DNA of 64,000 nucleotides, taken from the NCBI RefSeq assembly GCF_002159185.1, contig NZ_NFHD01000010.1:1-64000 (forward strand), given 5' to 3'. Position numbers and translations under genes: made by a program. This document shows, piece by piece, positions 7,320 to 16,818 of the stretch (position 1 is the first letter of the stretch; every line of letters starts with the position of its first letter). Origin of the DNA: Gemmiger sp. An87. GTDB taxonomy: Bacteria; Bacillota; Clostridia; Oscillospirales; Ruminococcaceae. The notes below the pieces were generated by a model. It was given only the letters and a program-made list of their open reading frames with translations. It ran no database searches and was not told where the DNA came from.

Positions 7320-10085
7320 ATGATCAACAACAAGAAAAACGCGGCGGCCCGGCAGGCTGCCGAAAAAGCACGCATCCGCCAGGAGGTGGACCGCCGCATC
7401 CAGGACGCAGCGGCCTGCCCCATCCCGGATGTGCTGCAGGAGCTGAACACCACCCTGCGGGGCCTGAACGAGCAGGCGGTGGCCCGCAGCCGCGCCCGCT
7501 ACGGCGCGAACCGGGTCACCCACGAAAAGCGTCAGTCGCTGGCAAAGCGGCTTGCCGGGGCCTTCATCAACCCCTTCACCGCCATTCTGTGCTGCCTGGC
7601 GCTGGTGTCTATCATGACCGACATGGTCTTCCCGCTGTGCTCGCTGTTCGGCGGTACCCCCGAGGACTTCGACTGCCTGACCGTGGTCATCATCCTCACC
7701 ATGGTGCTGATCTCCGGCACCCTGCGCTTTGTGCAGGAATCCCGCAGCGGCAATGCGGCGGAAAAGCTGCTGGCCATGATCACCACCACCTGCACCGTCA
7801 CCCGGCGGGAGCAGGAGCTGGCCGAGATCCCGCTGGACGAGCTGGTGGTGGGCGACATCGTACACCTCTCGGCCGGGGACATGATCCCCGCCGACCTGCG
7901 CATTTTAGAAGCAAAGGATTTATTCCTCAGCCAGGCCAGCCTCACCGGCGAGAGCGAACCGGTGGAAAAGACCGCCGCGGTGAGCGAGCCGAAGGAGACC
8001 ATCACCGACCACACCAACATCGCCTTCATGGGCAGCAGTGTGGTCTCGGGCAGCGCCACGGCGGTGGCGGTCTGCGTGGGTGACAACACCCTGTTCGGCT
8101 CCATGGCCAGCGCGGTGGCGGGCGAGGCGGTGGAGACCAGCTTCACCCGTGGCGTGAACGCGGTGTCCTGGGTGCTGATCCGCTTCATGCTGGTGATGGT
8201 GCCGCTGGTCTTCTTCATCAACGGGCTGACCAAGGGCGACTGGCTGGACGCCTTCCTCTTCGGCATCTCCATTGCGGTGGGCCTTACCCCCGAGATGCTG
8301 CCCATGATCGTGACCACCTGCCTGGCCAAGGGCGCGGTGTCCATGAGCAAGAAAAAGACCATCGTCAAGAACCTGAATTCCATCCAGAACTTCGGCGCCA
8401 TCGACGTGCTCTGCACCGACAAGACCGGCACCCTCACCCAGGATCAGGTGGTGCTGGAATACCACCGGAACCTGAACGGGGAAGAGGACACCCGGGTGCT
8501 GCGCCACGCCTATCTGAACAGCCATTTCCAGACCGGCTACAAAAACCTGATGGACCTGGCGATCATCCGCAAGACCGAGGAGCAGGAGGCCGCCGACCCC
8601 CGTCTGCTGGACCTGTCCGAGCATTACGTGAAGGTGGATGAAATTCCCTTCGACTTCGCCCGCCGCCGCCTGACCACCGTGGTGCAGGACAAGACCGGCA
8701 AGACCCAGATGGTGACCAAGGGCGCAGTGGAAGAGATGCTGGCGATTTGCAGCCACGCCGAGTGCGACGGCAGGGTCCAGCCCCTGACCGGGGAGCTGCG
8801 CCGCCGCATTTTGCAGGCGGTGGACGAGATGAACGACAAGGGCTTCCGGGTGCTGGCCATCGCCCAGAAGAGCAGCCCCGCCCCGGCGGGCGCCTTTGGT
8901 GTGAAGGACGAGCAGGACATGGTGCTCATGGGCTATCTGGCCTTTCTGGACCCGCCCAAGGAATCCACCGCCGCCGCCCTCCGGGCATTGAAGGCCCACG
9001 GCGTCACCGCCAAGATCCTCACCGGCGACAACGAAAATGTCACCCGCACCATCTGCCGCCAGGTGGGCCTTAAAGTTCGGAATATGCTGCTGGGCGCGGA
9101 TGTGGCCCGCATGAGCGACGCGGAGCTGGCCCGGGCCGCGGAATCCACCGACGTGTTCGCCAAGCTCACCCCGGACCAGAAGGCCCGGGTGGTGGCGGCG
9201 CTGCGCTCGAACGGGCACACTGTGGGCTTCATGGGCGACGGAATTAACGATGCGGCCGCCATGAAGGCCGCCGACATCGGCATCTCGGTGGACACCGCTG
9301 TGGACGTGGCCAAGGAATCGGCGGATGTGATTTTGCTGGAAAAGGACCTGATGGTGCTGGAGCAGGGCATCATCGAGGGCCGCAAGACCTACGCCAACAT
9401 GATCAAGTACATCAAGATGACCGCCTCCTCCAACTTCGGCAACATGTTCTCGGTGCTGGCGGCCAGCGCGCTGCTGCCGTTCCTGCCCATGATGAGCGTG
9501 CAGCTGATCGTGCTGAACCTGATCTATGATCTCTCCTGCACCGCCATCCCCTGGGACAATGTGGACGAGGAGTTCATCGCCCGCCCCCGCAAGTGGGACG
9601 CCTCCAGCGTGGGCAGCTTTATGCTCTGGATCGGGCCCACCAGCTCCATCTTCGACTTCCTCACCTACATCTTCATGTACTTCGTGTTCTGTCCGCTGTT
9701 CGTCTCCGGCGGAGTGCTGTACAACGACCTGGCCAATCATTTCAGCGGCCCCCAGCTGGTGCAGATGCAGGCGGCCTATCTGGGCATGTTCCAGGCGGGC
9801 TGGTTCGTGGAATCCATGTGGAGCCAGACCCTGGTCATCCATATGATCCGCACCCCCAAGCTGCCGTTTATCCAGAGCCGGGCCTCCGCACCGCTCACCC
9901 TGGTCACCCTGGCGGGCATCACCGCGCTTACCATCATTCCCTTCACCCCGCTGGGAACCCTGCTGGGCTTTGTGGCCCTGCCGCCGCTGTACTTTGCCTT
10001 CCTGATTCCCTGCATCCTGCTGTATATGGCGCTGGCCACCAGTCTGAAAAAGGCCTATGTGCGCCACTACGGAGAACTGCTTTGA
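7320..10085 (+). CDS. mgtA: Magnesium-translocating P-type ATPase (second copy)
   Basis: A 921-residue P3B ATPase importing Mg2+ across the cytoplasmic membrane. Motifs present are [21 protein letters not shown] with Asp367, LTGDN, GDGINDA and a C-terminal bundle of about six helices. It is longer than the first copy at the N terminus. The start ATG follows AAGGAGGAATGAGC. Unlike copy one it has a long leader with a small frame and inverted repeats, so it is likely under both transcriptional and post-transcriptional control. It is followed after 25 bp by a small membrane protein gene, then a terminator. Confidence 0.93.
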   Translation: MINNKKNAAARQAAEKARIRQEVDRRIQDAAACPIPDVLQELNTTLRGLNEQAVARSRARYGANRVTHEKRQSLAKRLAGAFINPFTAILCCLALVSIMTDMVFPLCSLFGGTPEDFDCLTVVIILTMVLISGTLRFVQESRSGNAAEKLLAMITTTCTVTRREQELAEIPLDELVVGDIVHLSAGDMIPADLRILEAKDLFLSQASLTGESEPVEKTAAVSEPKETITDHTNIAFMGSSVVSGSATAVAVCVGDNTLFGSMASAVAGEAVETSFTRGVNAVSWVLIRFMLVMVPLVFFINGLTKGDWLDAFLFGISIAVGLTPEMLPMIVTTCLAKGAVSMSKKKTIVKNLNSIQNFGAIDVLCTDKTGTLTQDQVVLEYHRNLNGEEDTRVLRHAYLNSHFQTGYKNLMDLAIIRKTEEQEAADPRLLDLSEHYVKVDEIPFDFARRRLTTVVQDKTGKTQMVTKGAVEEMLAICSHAECDGRVQPLTGELRRRILQAVDEMNDKGFRVLAIAQKSSPAPAGAFGVKDEQDMVLMGYLAFLDPPKESTAAALRALKAHGVTAKILTGDNENVTRTICRQVGLKVRNMLLGADVARMSDAELARAAESTDVFAKLTPDQKARVVAALRSNGHTVGFMGDGINDAAAMKAADIGISVDTAVDVAKESADVILLEKDLMVLEQGIIEGRKTYANMIKYIKMTASSNFGNMFSVLAASALLPFLPMMSVQLIVLNLIYDLSCTAIPWDNVDEEFIARPRKWDASSVGSFMLWIGPTSSIFDFLTYIFMYFVFCPLFVSGGVLYNDLANHFSGPQLVQMQAAYLGMFQAGWFVESMWSQTLVIHMIRTPKLPFIQSRASAPLTLVTLAGITALTIIPFTPLGTLLGFVALPPLYFAFLIPCILLYMALATSLKKAYVRHYGELL

Positions 10086-10110
10086 TGTTATGCTGAAAGG
10101 AGCGATTGCC

Positions 10111-10296
10111 ATGACCCTGACCATGAACTGGGCCGCCGTCTGGATGCGGCTGTTCGGCACCACCACCCTCTGGGGGCTGGATCTGGGCTTCTGGGCGGCG
10201 CTGGCCGCCGTGGCGCTGATCGTGATCGCCATGAACCTGGTGTTCTGGGGCATGAAGCCCGCCGCATCCCGGCCCGAACAAAAGGAAACCGTGTAA
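10111..10296 (+). CDS. Small single-helix membrane protein downstream of the Mg2+ ATPase
   Basis: A 61-residue protein with a GAAAGGAG ribosome-binding site. It has a tryptophan-rich amphipathic start (MNWAAVWMRLFGTTTLWGLDLGFW), one hydrophobic helix at about residues 25-48, and a short basic/polar tail (RPEQKETV). It is probably co-transcribed with the ATPase and stops before the terminator. Small membrane proteins such as MgtS and MgtR modulate Mg2+ transporters in enterobacteria; no sequence relation is evident, but position suggests a similar partner or chaperone role. Confidence 0.65.
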   Translation: MTLTMNWAAVWMRLFGTTTLWGLDLGFWAALAAVALIVIAMNLVFWGMKPAASRPEQKETV

Positions 10297-10301
10297 AGTA
10301 A

Positions 10302-10342
10302 ACCGCCCGCCCCGGCTGAAAAGCCGGGACGGGCGGTTTTTG
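10302..10342 (+). terminator. Terminator of the second Mg2+ ATPase operon
   Basis: ACCGCCCG and CGGGCGGT arms with an inner CCCGGC/GCCGGG stem, then TTTTT. It also lies next to the end of the leftward sigma-54 activator gene. Confidence 0.88.
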
Positions 10343-10378
10343 TTGGATTGGCAGGCAGGGAAGAGCCCGGCGGGGCAC

Positions 10379-12250
10379 TCAGTCCAGCCCCAGCTTTTTC
10401 ATCCGCCGCCAGAGAGTGCTGGGATGCACGCCCAGGGCGCGGGCGGTCTCCTTTCGGCTGCCGCCGTATTGCAGCAGAAGCCGCTGCAGCTGCTCCCGCT
10501 CGGTGTCCGGGGCGGGGGAGCCACCGGCAGCCTCCTCCAGGCTCAGGTTCGGCAGCGCGTTCAGAATATCCGTTGTGTCGGCCAGTTCGTTTTTGCACAG
10601 GATGGAAATTCGCTCGCAGAAATTCCGGATCTCCCGGATGTTGCCGGGCCAGTCGTAGGCCTTGAGCATGGCCTTGCCCCGGGGGGTGAAGCCCCGCAGT
10701 GCGCAGGTGTGCTTTTCATGCTCCAGCGAGAGAAAGTGCTCGATCAGGCAGAGAATGTCCGCCCGGCGTTGGCGGATGGGCGGCAGCTTCAGCTCCAGCA
10801 CATCCAGCCGGTAGTAAAGGTCCTCCCGGAAGGCGCCCTTCTTCACCTCGGCGTACAGGTCCTTGTTGGTGGCTGCGATGATACGCACGTCAATGGGAAT
10901 CACTGTGTCGCTGCCCAGGCGGATGATCTCCCGCTCCTGCAGCACCCGCAGCAGCCGGCTTTGCAGCTTGGGCGAGATGTCGCCGATCTCATCCAGAAAC
11001 AGGGTGCCCTTGTGGGCGATCTCGAAAAAGCCGGTCTTGCCGCCCTTGGACGCGCCGGTGAAGGCGCCCTCCTCGTAGCCGAACAGCTCGCTTTCCAGAA
11101 TATTGTCCGGCAGGGCGGCGCAGTTGATGGCCACAAAGGGATTGTTTTTGCGGCGGCTGGCGTTGTGAATGGACTGGGCGAACAGCTCCTTGCCGGTGCC
11201 GGTCTCGCCGCGGATCAGAATGTTGGAATCCACGGCACTGAATTCCCGGGCGTTGCGGATGGTGTTCTCCACCGCCTCGTCCAGGTGGATGATGTCGGAA
11301 AAATTGTACTTGGCCCAGAAGCCCTTTTTGTGGATGCGCTTGCGGATGGTGCTCTCTTCCTCGATGATCTTTTCAATGGTCTGCAGGGTGATCACGCAGC
11401 TGGTCACCTTCTGGCCTACCACCACCGGCACGCAGTTCATCAAAAAGCTTTTGCCGCCGCAGCGGTAAATTTCCGAAAGCACCTTCCGGTCCTGGCGCAC
11501 CAGCTCCTCGTAATCCAGCTCGGGGAAGAACTCCCGGATGTTCCGGCCCTTCAGCGGGCCCTTGCCCTGGTTCAGGTGCTCCAGGCAGTAAAGGTTGGTC
11601 ACCTCGATCACGCCCTGCAGGTCCACCAGCAGGATACCCTGGAAGGAATAGTTGATCAGATTGTCCAGCGTTTTGCGCTTTTCCTTTTCATAGCGGGATA
11701 CATCCACGATGTTGATGGCATTGCTGATGGCGGCGTCGATGCTCTCCCGCCCGGATTCGATCAGCACGCAGGGGATGCCGTGCTGGCGGGCGATGTCGCA
11801 GGTGGAGCAGCCGCCCACGATGGTCTGGGCACCCTCCCGCACTGCCTGCAGAATGGCCTGCTCCAGCTGGGTTTCATACAGCACGGGGTAGGTGTGGATG
11901 TCCCGCTCCTCATACAGCAGCGAGACCATCTCCGAGCCGTAGATCAGATTGCGGGCGCCCACAATGGCGATGCGGGTGCCCGGGTAACGCTTCACACACT
12001 GGTCCACCGCGCGCACCACGTCGTAGCCGCTGGCGGTCAGCTCCGCCCCGGGCAGATTCAGCTTTTTCATGGTGCGGGCGGTGAACCCGCGGGAGATGAG
12101 CACGTCGCCCTTCACCTGCTCCAGGGGATTGTTGTAATAGTCCGGCAGGATCTCGTAGCGGATCTGGTCCCGGTCCGGCCGTTCCCGGAAGACCTGCTCG
12201 ATCAGCGGGATGCATTCCGGGTAGGGTGCAAGAAAGGTGATGCGGTACAT
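10379..12250 (-). CDS. PrpR-type sigma-54-dependent transcriptional activator
   Basis: A 623-residue enhancer-binding protein. The order is: PrpR_N sensory domain (about 1-190), a PAS-like segment (about 200-300), a sigma-54 AAA+ domain with Walker A GETGTGKE, the sigma-54 contact loop GAFTGA and Walker B LFLDEIGD, and a C-terminal Fis-type helix-turn-helix (SRKETARALGVHPSTLWRRMKK). The key residues look intact, so it should open sigma-54 promoters on binding an organic-acid or sugar-acid signal. ATG 12250 begins the PrpR_N domain (MYRITFLAPYP) with GGAGG 12 nt upstream. It is divergent from the permease operon, which has a perfect sigma-54 promoter. Confidence 0.9.
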   Translation of the reverse strand: MYRITFLAPYPECIPLIEQVFRERPDRDQIRYEILPDYYNNPLEQVKGDVLISRGFTARTMKKLNLPGAELTASGYDVVRAVDQCVKRYPGTRIAIVGARNLIYGSEMVSLLYEERDIHTYPVLYETQLEQAILQAVREGAQTIVGGCSTCDIARQHGIPCVLIESGRESIDAAISNAINIVDVSRYEKEKRKTLDNLINYSFQGILLVDLQGVIEVTNLYCLEHLNQGKGPLKGRNIREFFPELDYEELVRQDRKVLSEIYRCGGKSFLMNCVPVVVGQKVTSCVITLQTIEKIIEEESTIRKRIHKKGFWAKYNFSDIIHLDEAVENTIRNAREFSAVDSNILIRGETGTGKELFAQSIHNASRRKNNPFVAINCAALPDNILESELFGYEEGAFTGASKGGKTGFFEIAHKGTLFLDEIGDISPKLQSRLLRVLQEREIIRLGSDTVIPIDVRIIAATNKDLYAEVKKGAFREDLYYRLDVLELKLPPIRQRRADILCLIEHFLSLEHEKHTCALRGFTPRGKAMLKAYDWPGNIREIRNFCERISILCKNELADTTDILNALPNLSLEEAAGGSPAPDTEREQLQRLLLQYGGSRKETARALGVHPSTLWRRMKKLGLD

Positions 12251-12311
12251 AGCGGTTTTGCGCCTCCTTTTCTTCAGTATACCACGACAGCGCCCTCCTG
12301 TGCCAGCGGAA

Positions 12312-12341
12312 CATTGCATTATTGCGCAATGCAATGCAATG
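12312..12341. promoter_or_regulatory. Imperfect palindrome, candidate enhancer site for the sigma-54 activator
   Basis: Sequence built from GCATT/AATGC blocks around ATTGCGCAAT. It lies about 170-200 bp upstream of the sigma-54 promoter, the usual distance for an enhancer-binding protein, and near the regulator's own start. Confidence 0.5.
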
Positions 12342-12382
12342 AACAGAAGAGTGAAAGAGATTGCAGCGGAATGAGTTGATTT

Positions 12383-12417
12383 GTTGCTATTTAGGAACCA
12401 TGTTCCTAAATAGCAAC
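12383..12417. promoter_or_regulatory. Perfect 16-bp inverted repeat in the divergent regulatory region
   Basis: Arms GTTGCTATTTAGGAAC and GTTCCTAAATAGCAAC are separated by CAT. It lies roughly 100-130 bp before the sigma-54 promoter. It could be the main activator site or that of a second regulator; no T-run follows, so a terminator is unlikely. Confidence 0.55.
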
Positions 12418-12513
12418 ATGCACAAACAAACCGGGTTCGGCCCCGGCGGCAGGCGGGGGAAAATTGTGCGAAAGCAACAAACCTGAAGTTTTCCCGCGCT
12501 TTTTCACCAAAAT

Positions 12514-12529
12514 TGGCACGGGGCTTGCT
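12514..12529 (+). promoter_or_regulatory. Sigma-54 (-24/-12) promoter
   Basis: TGGCAC at 12514-12519 and TTGCT at 12525-12529 have the exact consensus spacing (TGGCAC-N5-TTGCT). It drives the permease-amidohydrolase-dehydrogenase operon about 100 bp downstream. It needs RpoN, which is not encoded in this window. Confidence 0.88.
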
Positions 12530-12617
12530 TTATGGAAAAGCAGAAGTATTGCAATACCGCCACATGAAGAGGAAGACTGAATCTGGCCAGCGGCCAGACA
12601 AAAAAGGAGAATACAAG

Positions 12618-13622
12618 ATGAAAGTGCTGGGTAATGTGAAAATACTTGGAACCATGAAAAAGTTCCCCGCGGGCGTAATGGTGATCCCTCTGCTGCTGGG
12701 CTGCCTGGTCAACACCTTTTTCCCGGAGATCTTAAACATCGGCGGCTTTACCACCGGCCTGTTCAAGGGCGGCATCCAGACCCTGATCGGCCTGTTCCTG
12801 TTCTGCAGCGGCGCCACCATTGATGTGAAGATGGCGGGCCGGACCATTTACGTGGGCGTGGTGCTCACCCTGCTCAAATTCTTCATCGGCTTCGGCCTGG
12901 GCCTGGCGCTGAACGCCCTTTTCGGCGAGGCGGGCCTGCTGGGTCTGAGCGCCCTGGCCGTGATCGGTGCGGTGACCAACTCCAACGGCGTGATTTATGC
13001 CACCCTGGCCGGTGAATACGGCGAGGAGAGCGACGTGGGCGCCACCTCCATCCTGGCGCTGAACGACGGTCCCTTCTTTACCATGATCGCCCTGGGCGCT
13101 TCCGGCATGGGCACCTTCCCGGTCACCGACATGATCGCCTGCATGGTACCCATGATCCTGGGCTTCATCGTGGGCAACCTGGACCATGAGTGGCGCAAGA
13201 TCCTGGCCCCCGGCATGGTTCTGCTGCCCCCCTTCAACGGCTTTACCCTGGGCGCCGGCATGAACCTGTTCAACATTGCCGCGGCGGGCGTGTCCGGCAT
13301 CGTGCTGGGCCTGCTGACCCTGGTGTTCACCGGCCTGTTGTCCTTCGTGATCTACAGCGCGATCCGCCGCCGTCCGGACCCCATGGGCGCGGCCATCGGC
13401 ACCACCGCGGGCGTGGCGGCCACCACCCCGGCGGCCATCGCCGCCTCGGACCCCACCTTCGAGCCTCAGGTGGAAACAGCCACCGCGCAGATTGCCGCCA
13501 GCGTGGTAATCACCGCCATTCTCTGCCCGCTCATGGTCTCGTTCCTGGCAAAGTGGAGCGACAAGTGGTTTGAAAAGCGGGGCAAAAAGCGCCGCCCGGA
13601 CCCGGTGGAGGCCACCGAGTGA
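12618..13622 (+). CDS. kdgT: 2-keto-3-deoxygluconate permease family transporter
   Basis: A 334-residue integral membrane protein of the KdgT family, with about ten hydrophobic segments. Recognisable stretches are FPAGVMVIPLLLGCLVNTFFP, the NSNGVIYATLAGEYG loop, and TTAGVAATTPAAIAASDP near the C terminus. Family members import KDG or related sugar acids with protons. ATG at 12618 follows AAAGGAGA. It is the first gene after the sigma-54 promoter. Because KDG kinase and aldolase genes are absent here, the true substrate may be another sugar acid handled by the downstream PdxA-family enzyme. Confidence 0.85.
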   Translation: MKVLGNVKILGTMKKFPAGVMVIPLLLGCLVNTFFPEILNIGGFTTGLFKGGIQTLIGLFLFCSGATIDVKMAGRTIYVGVVLTLLKFFIGFGLGLALNALFGEAGLLGLSALAVIGAVTNSNGVIYATLAGEYGEESDVGATSILALNDGPFFTMIALGASGMGTFPVTDMIACMVPMILGFIVGNLDHEWRKILAPGMVLLPPFNGFTLGAGMNLFNIAAAGVSGIVLGLLTLVFTGLLSFVIYSAIRRRPDPMGAAIGTTAGVAATTPAAIAASDPTFEPQVETATAQIAASVVITAILCPLMVSFLAKWSDKWFEKRGKKRRPDPVEATE

Positions 13623-13674
13623 ACCGCGGCAGAAACCAACGAAACACGCAAAGCGATAAAGGAGTGCAAAGACG

Positions 13675-14892
13675 ATGAAACAGATTGTAACCGCAGGCCG
13701 GGTACTGGCAGGCAGTGAGCTGGAAGTGATCGAGAACGGTGCCGTGGTGATTGAGGACGGCAAAATTCAGAAGGTGCTGGCCGCCGGGCAGCTGACCGAA
13801 GCGGACCGGCAGGACGCGCAGCTGGTGGACCTGGGGCAGAAAACGGTGCTGCCCGGCATGATCGAGTGCCACAACCACCTGTGCATCGACGCCCGCAAGA
13901 ATGAGCACCTGGAAATCATCGGCACCGCCAGCGAATGTAAGCTGACCATGCTGGCGCTGGAGGGGCTGTACGATGACCTGCAGTCCGGCGTGACCACCGC
14001 CCGCTGCATGGGCGACAAATACGACCTGGACCTGAAGCTGAAAAAGGAGATTCAGGCAGGCAATGTGACCGGTCCCGACCTGCTCACCGCCGGGGTGGGC
14101 ATGAAGGGCTCCAACGGCAGCGGCTACATCGGCGCGCCCCATTCCGGCGTGGAGGAGTTCCGCCGCACCGCCCGCGCCAACGTGGCCAAGGGCGTGAATG
14201 TGCTGAAGATCTTCACCACCCCGGGTCTGTTCTCGGTGGAGCAGGGCTTTGTGCCCTCGTTCCTGTCGGCTCAGGAGATTCGCACCGTGGTGGAGGAGGG
14301 CGACCGGCTGCATCTGCCGGTGGCCGCCCACTGCATCGGCGGCCAGGCCCTGAAGGACTGCGTGGAGCAGGGCGTGAAGGTGATCGAGCATGCCTACTGC
14401 GCCAGCGCCGAGGATGTGGCTCTGCTGAAGGCCCATCCGGAGTGCTGGGTGGACCTGACCACCGGCATCTATCTGGACCCGGAGCGGGAGGCTTACCTCT
14501 CCGCCGCCAACGTGGCCAAGGCCCGGGCCGGCCGTGAGATCGTGCGCAAATGCGTGGGCGACCTGGTAAAGGCGGGCGTGCATTTCTCGCTGGGCACCGA
14601 TGCCAACCACGGCCTGCTGTGGAAGGAAGTGGTCTATGCGGCCGAGCTGGGCGCGGACAACCGCACCGCGCTGAAGGGTGTGACCTCCAACGCGGCCATC
14701 GTCTGCGGCGTGGCGGGCCGCAAGGGCGAGCTGAGCGCCGGGGCCGACGCCGACCTGATCGCTGTGCAGGGCGATCCTCTGGCTGATCCGTCGGTGCTGC
14801 GGGACGTGGAGTTCGTGATGAAAAACGGCCGGATCTACAAGCAGGACGGTGCAGCCGCCGCCTGCTGCCATGCCTTCCAAAAAGGCTGCTAA
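13675..14892 (+). CDS. Metal-dependent amidohydrolase
   Basis: A 405-residue amidohydrolase-superfamily protein of the imidazolonepropionase/prolidase-like branch. The N-terminal beta-sandwich precedes PGMIECHNHL with the HxH metal pair; later metal ligands fit VAAHCIGG, IEHAYC and LGTDANHG. It ends with the usual GELSAGADADLIAV and the second half of the sandwich domain. It presumably hydrolyses a cyclic amide, lactam or amide-linked sugar acid; the substrate is unknown. It is the second gene of the sigma-54 operon, with AAAGGAG upstream. Confidence 0.85.
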   Translation: MKQIVTAGRVLAGSELEVIENGAVVIEDGKIQKVLAAGQLTEADRQDAQLVDLGQKTVLPGMIECHNHLCIDARKNEHLEIIGTASECKLTMLALEGLYDDLQSGVTTARCMGDKYDLDLKLKKEIQAGNVTGPDLLTAGVGMKGSNGSGYIGAPHSGVEEFRRTARANVAKGVNVLKIFTTPGLFSVEQGFVPSFLSAQEIRTVVEEGDRLHLPVAAHCIGGQALKDCVEQGVKVIEHAYCASAEDVALLKAHPECWVDLTTGIYLDPEREAYLSAANVAKARAGREIVRKCVGDLVKAGVHFSLGTDANHGLLWKEVVYAAELGADNRTALKGVTSNAAIVCGVAGRKGELSAGADADLIAVQGDPLADPSVLRDVEFVMKNGRIYKQDGAAAACCHAFQKGC

Positions 14893-14913
14893 TACCCGAA
14901 GGAGGAAAAAACA

Positions 14914-15951
14914 ATGAGCAATTTTACTGGTAAACCCCTGCTGGCAGTGGCCCTGGGCGACGCGGCGGGCATCGGCCCGGAGATCGTGGCCAAGCTGTGC
15001 GCCAACGGATTTTTGATGGAGCATGCCAAGCCGGTTCTGGTGGGCGACGAAAGCGTGCTGCGCCGCGGCATGAAGGACACCGGCACCAGCTTTGACTATG
15101 CGGTGGCCGACACCATGCCCCAGGCAGTGGAGCTGGCAAAGCAGGAGGACCGTCTGGTGCTGCTGAACACCAAAAGCCTGGACGCCTCCACCGTGGCCAT
15201 TGCCCAGGTTTCGGCGGTGAACGGCAAGGAAGAGGCCGACAATCTGTGCATGATCCTGGACTGGTGCAAGAAGGGCCTGCTGGAGGGCCTTTGCTTCGCC
15301 CCGCTGAACAAGGCGGCCATGAAGAACGGCGGCTATCATTTTGAAAGCGAGCATGAGCTCTTCGCCCGGGAGCTGGGCGTGGAGGACAAGCCCCACGGCG
15401 AGATGAACGTGCTGGACGGCCTGTGGACCTCCCGCGCCACCAGCCACATCCCCCTGAAGGAGGTAAGCGATCACCTGACCGCAAAAACCGTGGGCGATGC
15501 CATCAGCCTGGCTTACGAGACCTTGAAGCGGGCGGGCTACGAAAACCCGAAGGTTGCCATCGCGGCGCTGAATCCCCACGGGGGCGACAGCGGCACCTGC
15601 GGCCGGGAGGAGATCGACGTGCTGGAGCCCGCCGTGGCAAAGGCCAACGCCGAAGGCAAGAACATTGTGGGACCCTTCCCCTCCGATACCCTGTTTATCC
15701 GGGCCTTCAAGGGCGATTTTGACGCGGTGGTCACCATGTACCACGACCAGGGCCAGATCGCACTGAAGCTGCGGGGCTTTGAACGGGGGGTAACCGTGGC
15801 GGCGGGCCAGCCCTACGCCATCACCACCCCCGCCCACGGCACCGCCTACGACATCGCGGGCACCGGCACCTGCACCACCTCGGCCTTCGAGACCGCCTAC
15901 AAGCTGTGCGCCAGGATGGCCCGGACCGACCGGGAGTACTTCGGCCGCTGA
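14914..15951 (+). CDS. pdxA2: PdxA/PdxA2-family 4-phospho-sugar-acid dehydrogenase
   Basis: A 345-residue NAD-dependent dehydrogenase of the 4-hydroxythreonine-4-phosphate dehydrogenase family. GDAAGIGPEI near the N terminus, ATSHIPLKEV, ALNPHGGDSG and MYHDQGQIALK carry the expected metal-binding histidines. Relatives called PdxA2 oxidise D-threonate- or D-erythronate-4-phosphate in catabolic operons. The sigma-54 operon and permease context favour that role over vitamin B6 synthesis. The partner DUF1537 kinase, normally adjacent, is missing here and an amidohydrolase takes its place. Confidence 0.8.
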   Translation: MSNFTGKPLLAVALGDAAGIGPEIVAKLCANGFLMEHAKPVLVGDESVLRRGMKDTGTSFDYAVADTMPQAVELAKQEDRLVLLNTKSLDASTVAIAQVSAVNGKEEADNLCMILDWCKKGLLEGLCFAPLNKAAMKNGGYHFESEHELFARELGVEDKPHGEMNVLDGLWTSRATSHIPLKEVSDHLTAKTVGDAISLAYETLKRAGYENPKVAIAALNPHGGDSGTCGREEIDVLEPAVAKANAEGKNIVGPFPSDTLFIRAFKGDFDAVVTMYHDQGQIALKLRGFERGVTVAAGQPYAITTPAHGTAYDIAGTGTCTTSAFETAYKLCARMARTDREYFGR

Positions 15952-16049
15952 TTGCAGCGCATCCTTTCGGAACAGCAACTTCAAAACAGCCAATTCAAAA
16001 CAACCAACAACCTCTCTTTATCCTCTCAAACTCTCCTGCGCAGCAGCGC

Positions 16050-16090
16050 AAAAAAAGAAGTGCCCGGCATCTGCCGGGCACTTCTTTTTT
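16050..16090. terminator. Bidirectional terminator between convergent genes
   Basis: AAAAAAGAAGTGCCCGGCA pairs with TGCCGGGCACTTCTTTTTT. It serves the rightward sigma-54 operon and the leftward TetR gene. Confidence 0.88.
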
Positions 16091-16668
16091 CAGGCATGGG
16101 GGTAAAAATCGCTCACGGTGTTGGTCACCAGCCGGAAGGTGAGCTGGGCCATGTGCTGGGGGCTTTCCTCGCAGCCCCGGCTCAGCCAGTCCTTGATCAG
16201 GCCCACGCCACCGGCCACGCAGTAGGCGTAGGTGTACTTCAGGTCGTCCATCCGCTCGGGGAAGGCCTCCCGCAGCGCCTTCAGGCTGTAGTGGGAGAGC
16301 ATTTCCTCAATCCGGTGCAGAAAGGCGATGTCGCCGTGGGGGCCCAGCAGGGCGGCGCAGATCTCCCGGTTTTCAAACAGGATGGCGAAGATGTCCTCGA
16401 TGAAGGGGAAGCTCTTTTCGTTGAAGGGGCTCACCGGATGGGTGCGGATGGTGTGCAGAATCTCCTCGTACAGCTCGTTCTCCACGCTTTCCAGCATGTT
16501 GTAAATATCGGTGTAGTGCAGATAGAAGGTGGAGCGGTTGATGTCCACCAGGTCCACCAGCTCCTTCACCGTCACCTCGTTCACGCTCTTCTGGGCCATC
16601 AGCTGTGCGAGACCGTGGCGCAGCTGGGCCTTGGTGCGGCGGATGCGCCGGTCCGGCTTTTTTTCCAT
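16090..16668 (-). CDS. TetR-family regulator divergent from the YhgE/Pip gene
   Basis: A 192-residue protein with the helix-turn-helix VNEVTVKELVDLVDINRSTFYLHYTDIYNMLESVE near the N terminus and a helical TetR_C_8-like ligand domain. ATG 16668 is chosen over one six codons upstream because AAAGGAAG lies between them at good spacing. The 150-bp divergent region to the YhgE-like gene contains nested inverted repeats that overlap its likely -35, consistent with repression of that gene. TetR/YhgE pairs are common in Firmicutes. Confidence 0.87.
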   Translation of the reverse strand: MEKKPDRRIRRTKAQLRHGLAQLMAQKSVNEVTVKELVDLVDINRSTFYLHYTDIYNMLESVENELYEEILHTIRTHPVSPFNEKSFPFIEDIFAILFENREICAALLGPHGDIAFLHRIEEMLSHYSLKALREAFPERMDDLKYTYAYCVAGGVGLIKDWLSRGCEESPQHMAQLTFRLVTNTVSDFYPHA

Positions 16669-16708
16669 GGGTGCGCTTCCTTTCATTTGTAAAAGATTTG
16701 TGACTGTT

Positions 16709-16790
16709 CAACACAACGCGACGCAGTGTCTATTAATGGATACTGCGACGGAAACTGTCGGTTGTGTTGTTCTTCTTGGCTTAGTATAAT
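16709..16790 (+). promoter_or_regulatory. TetR operator and promoter of the YhgE-like gene
   Basis: Outer arms CAACACAAC (16709-16717) and GTTGTGTTG (16761-16769) flank an inner imperfect palindrome, 16722-16747. A -10 TATAAT is at 16785-16790 with TTGTGT 17 bp upstream, so the right outer arm overlaps the -35. Confidence 0.6.
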
Positions 16791-16818
16791 TCTCCTTGCA
16801 GGAAAAAGCAATACTGCG

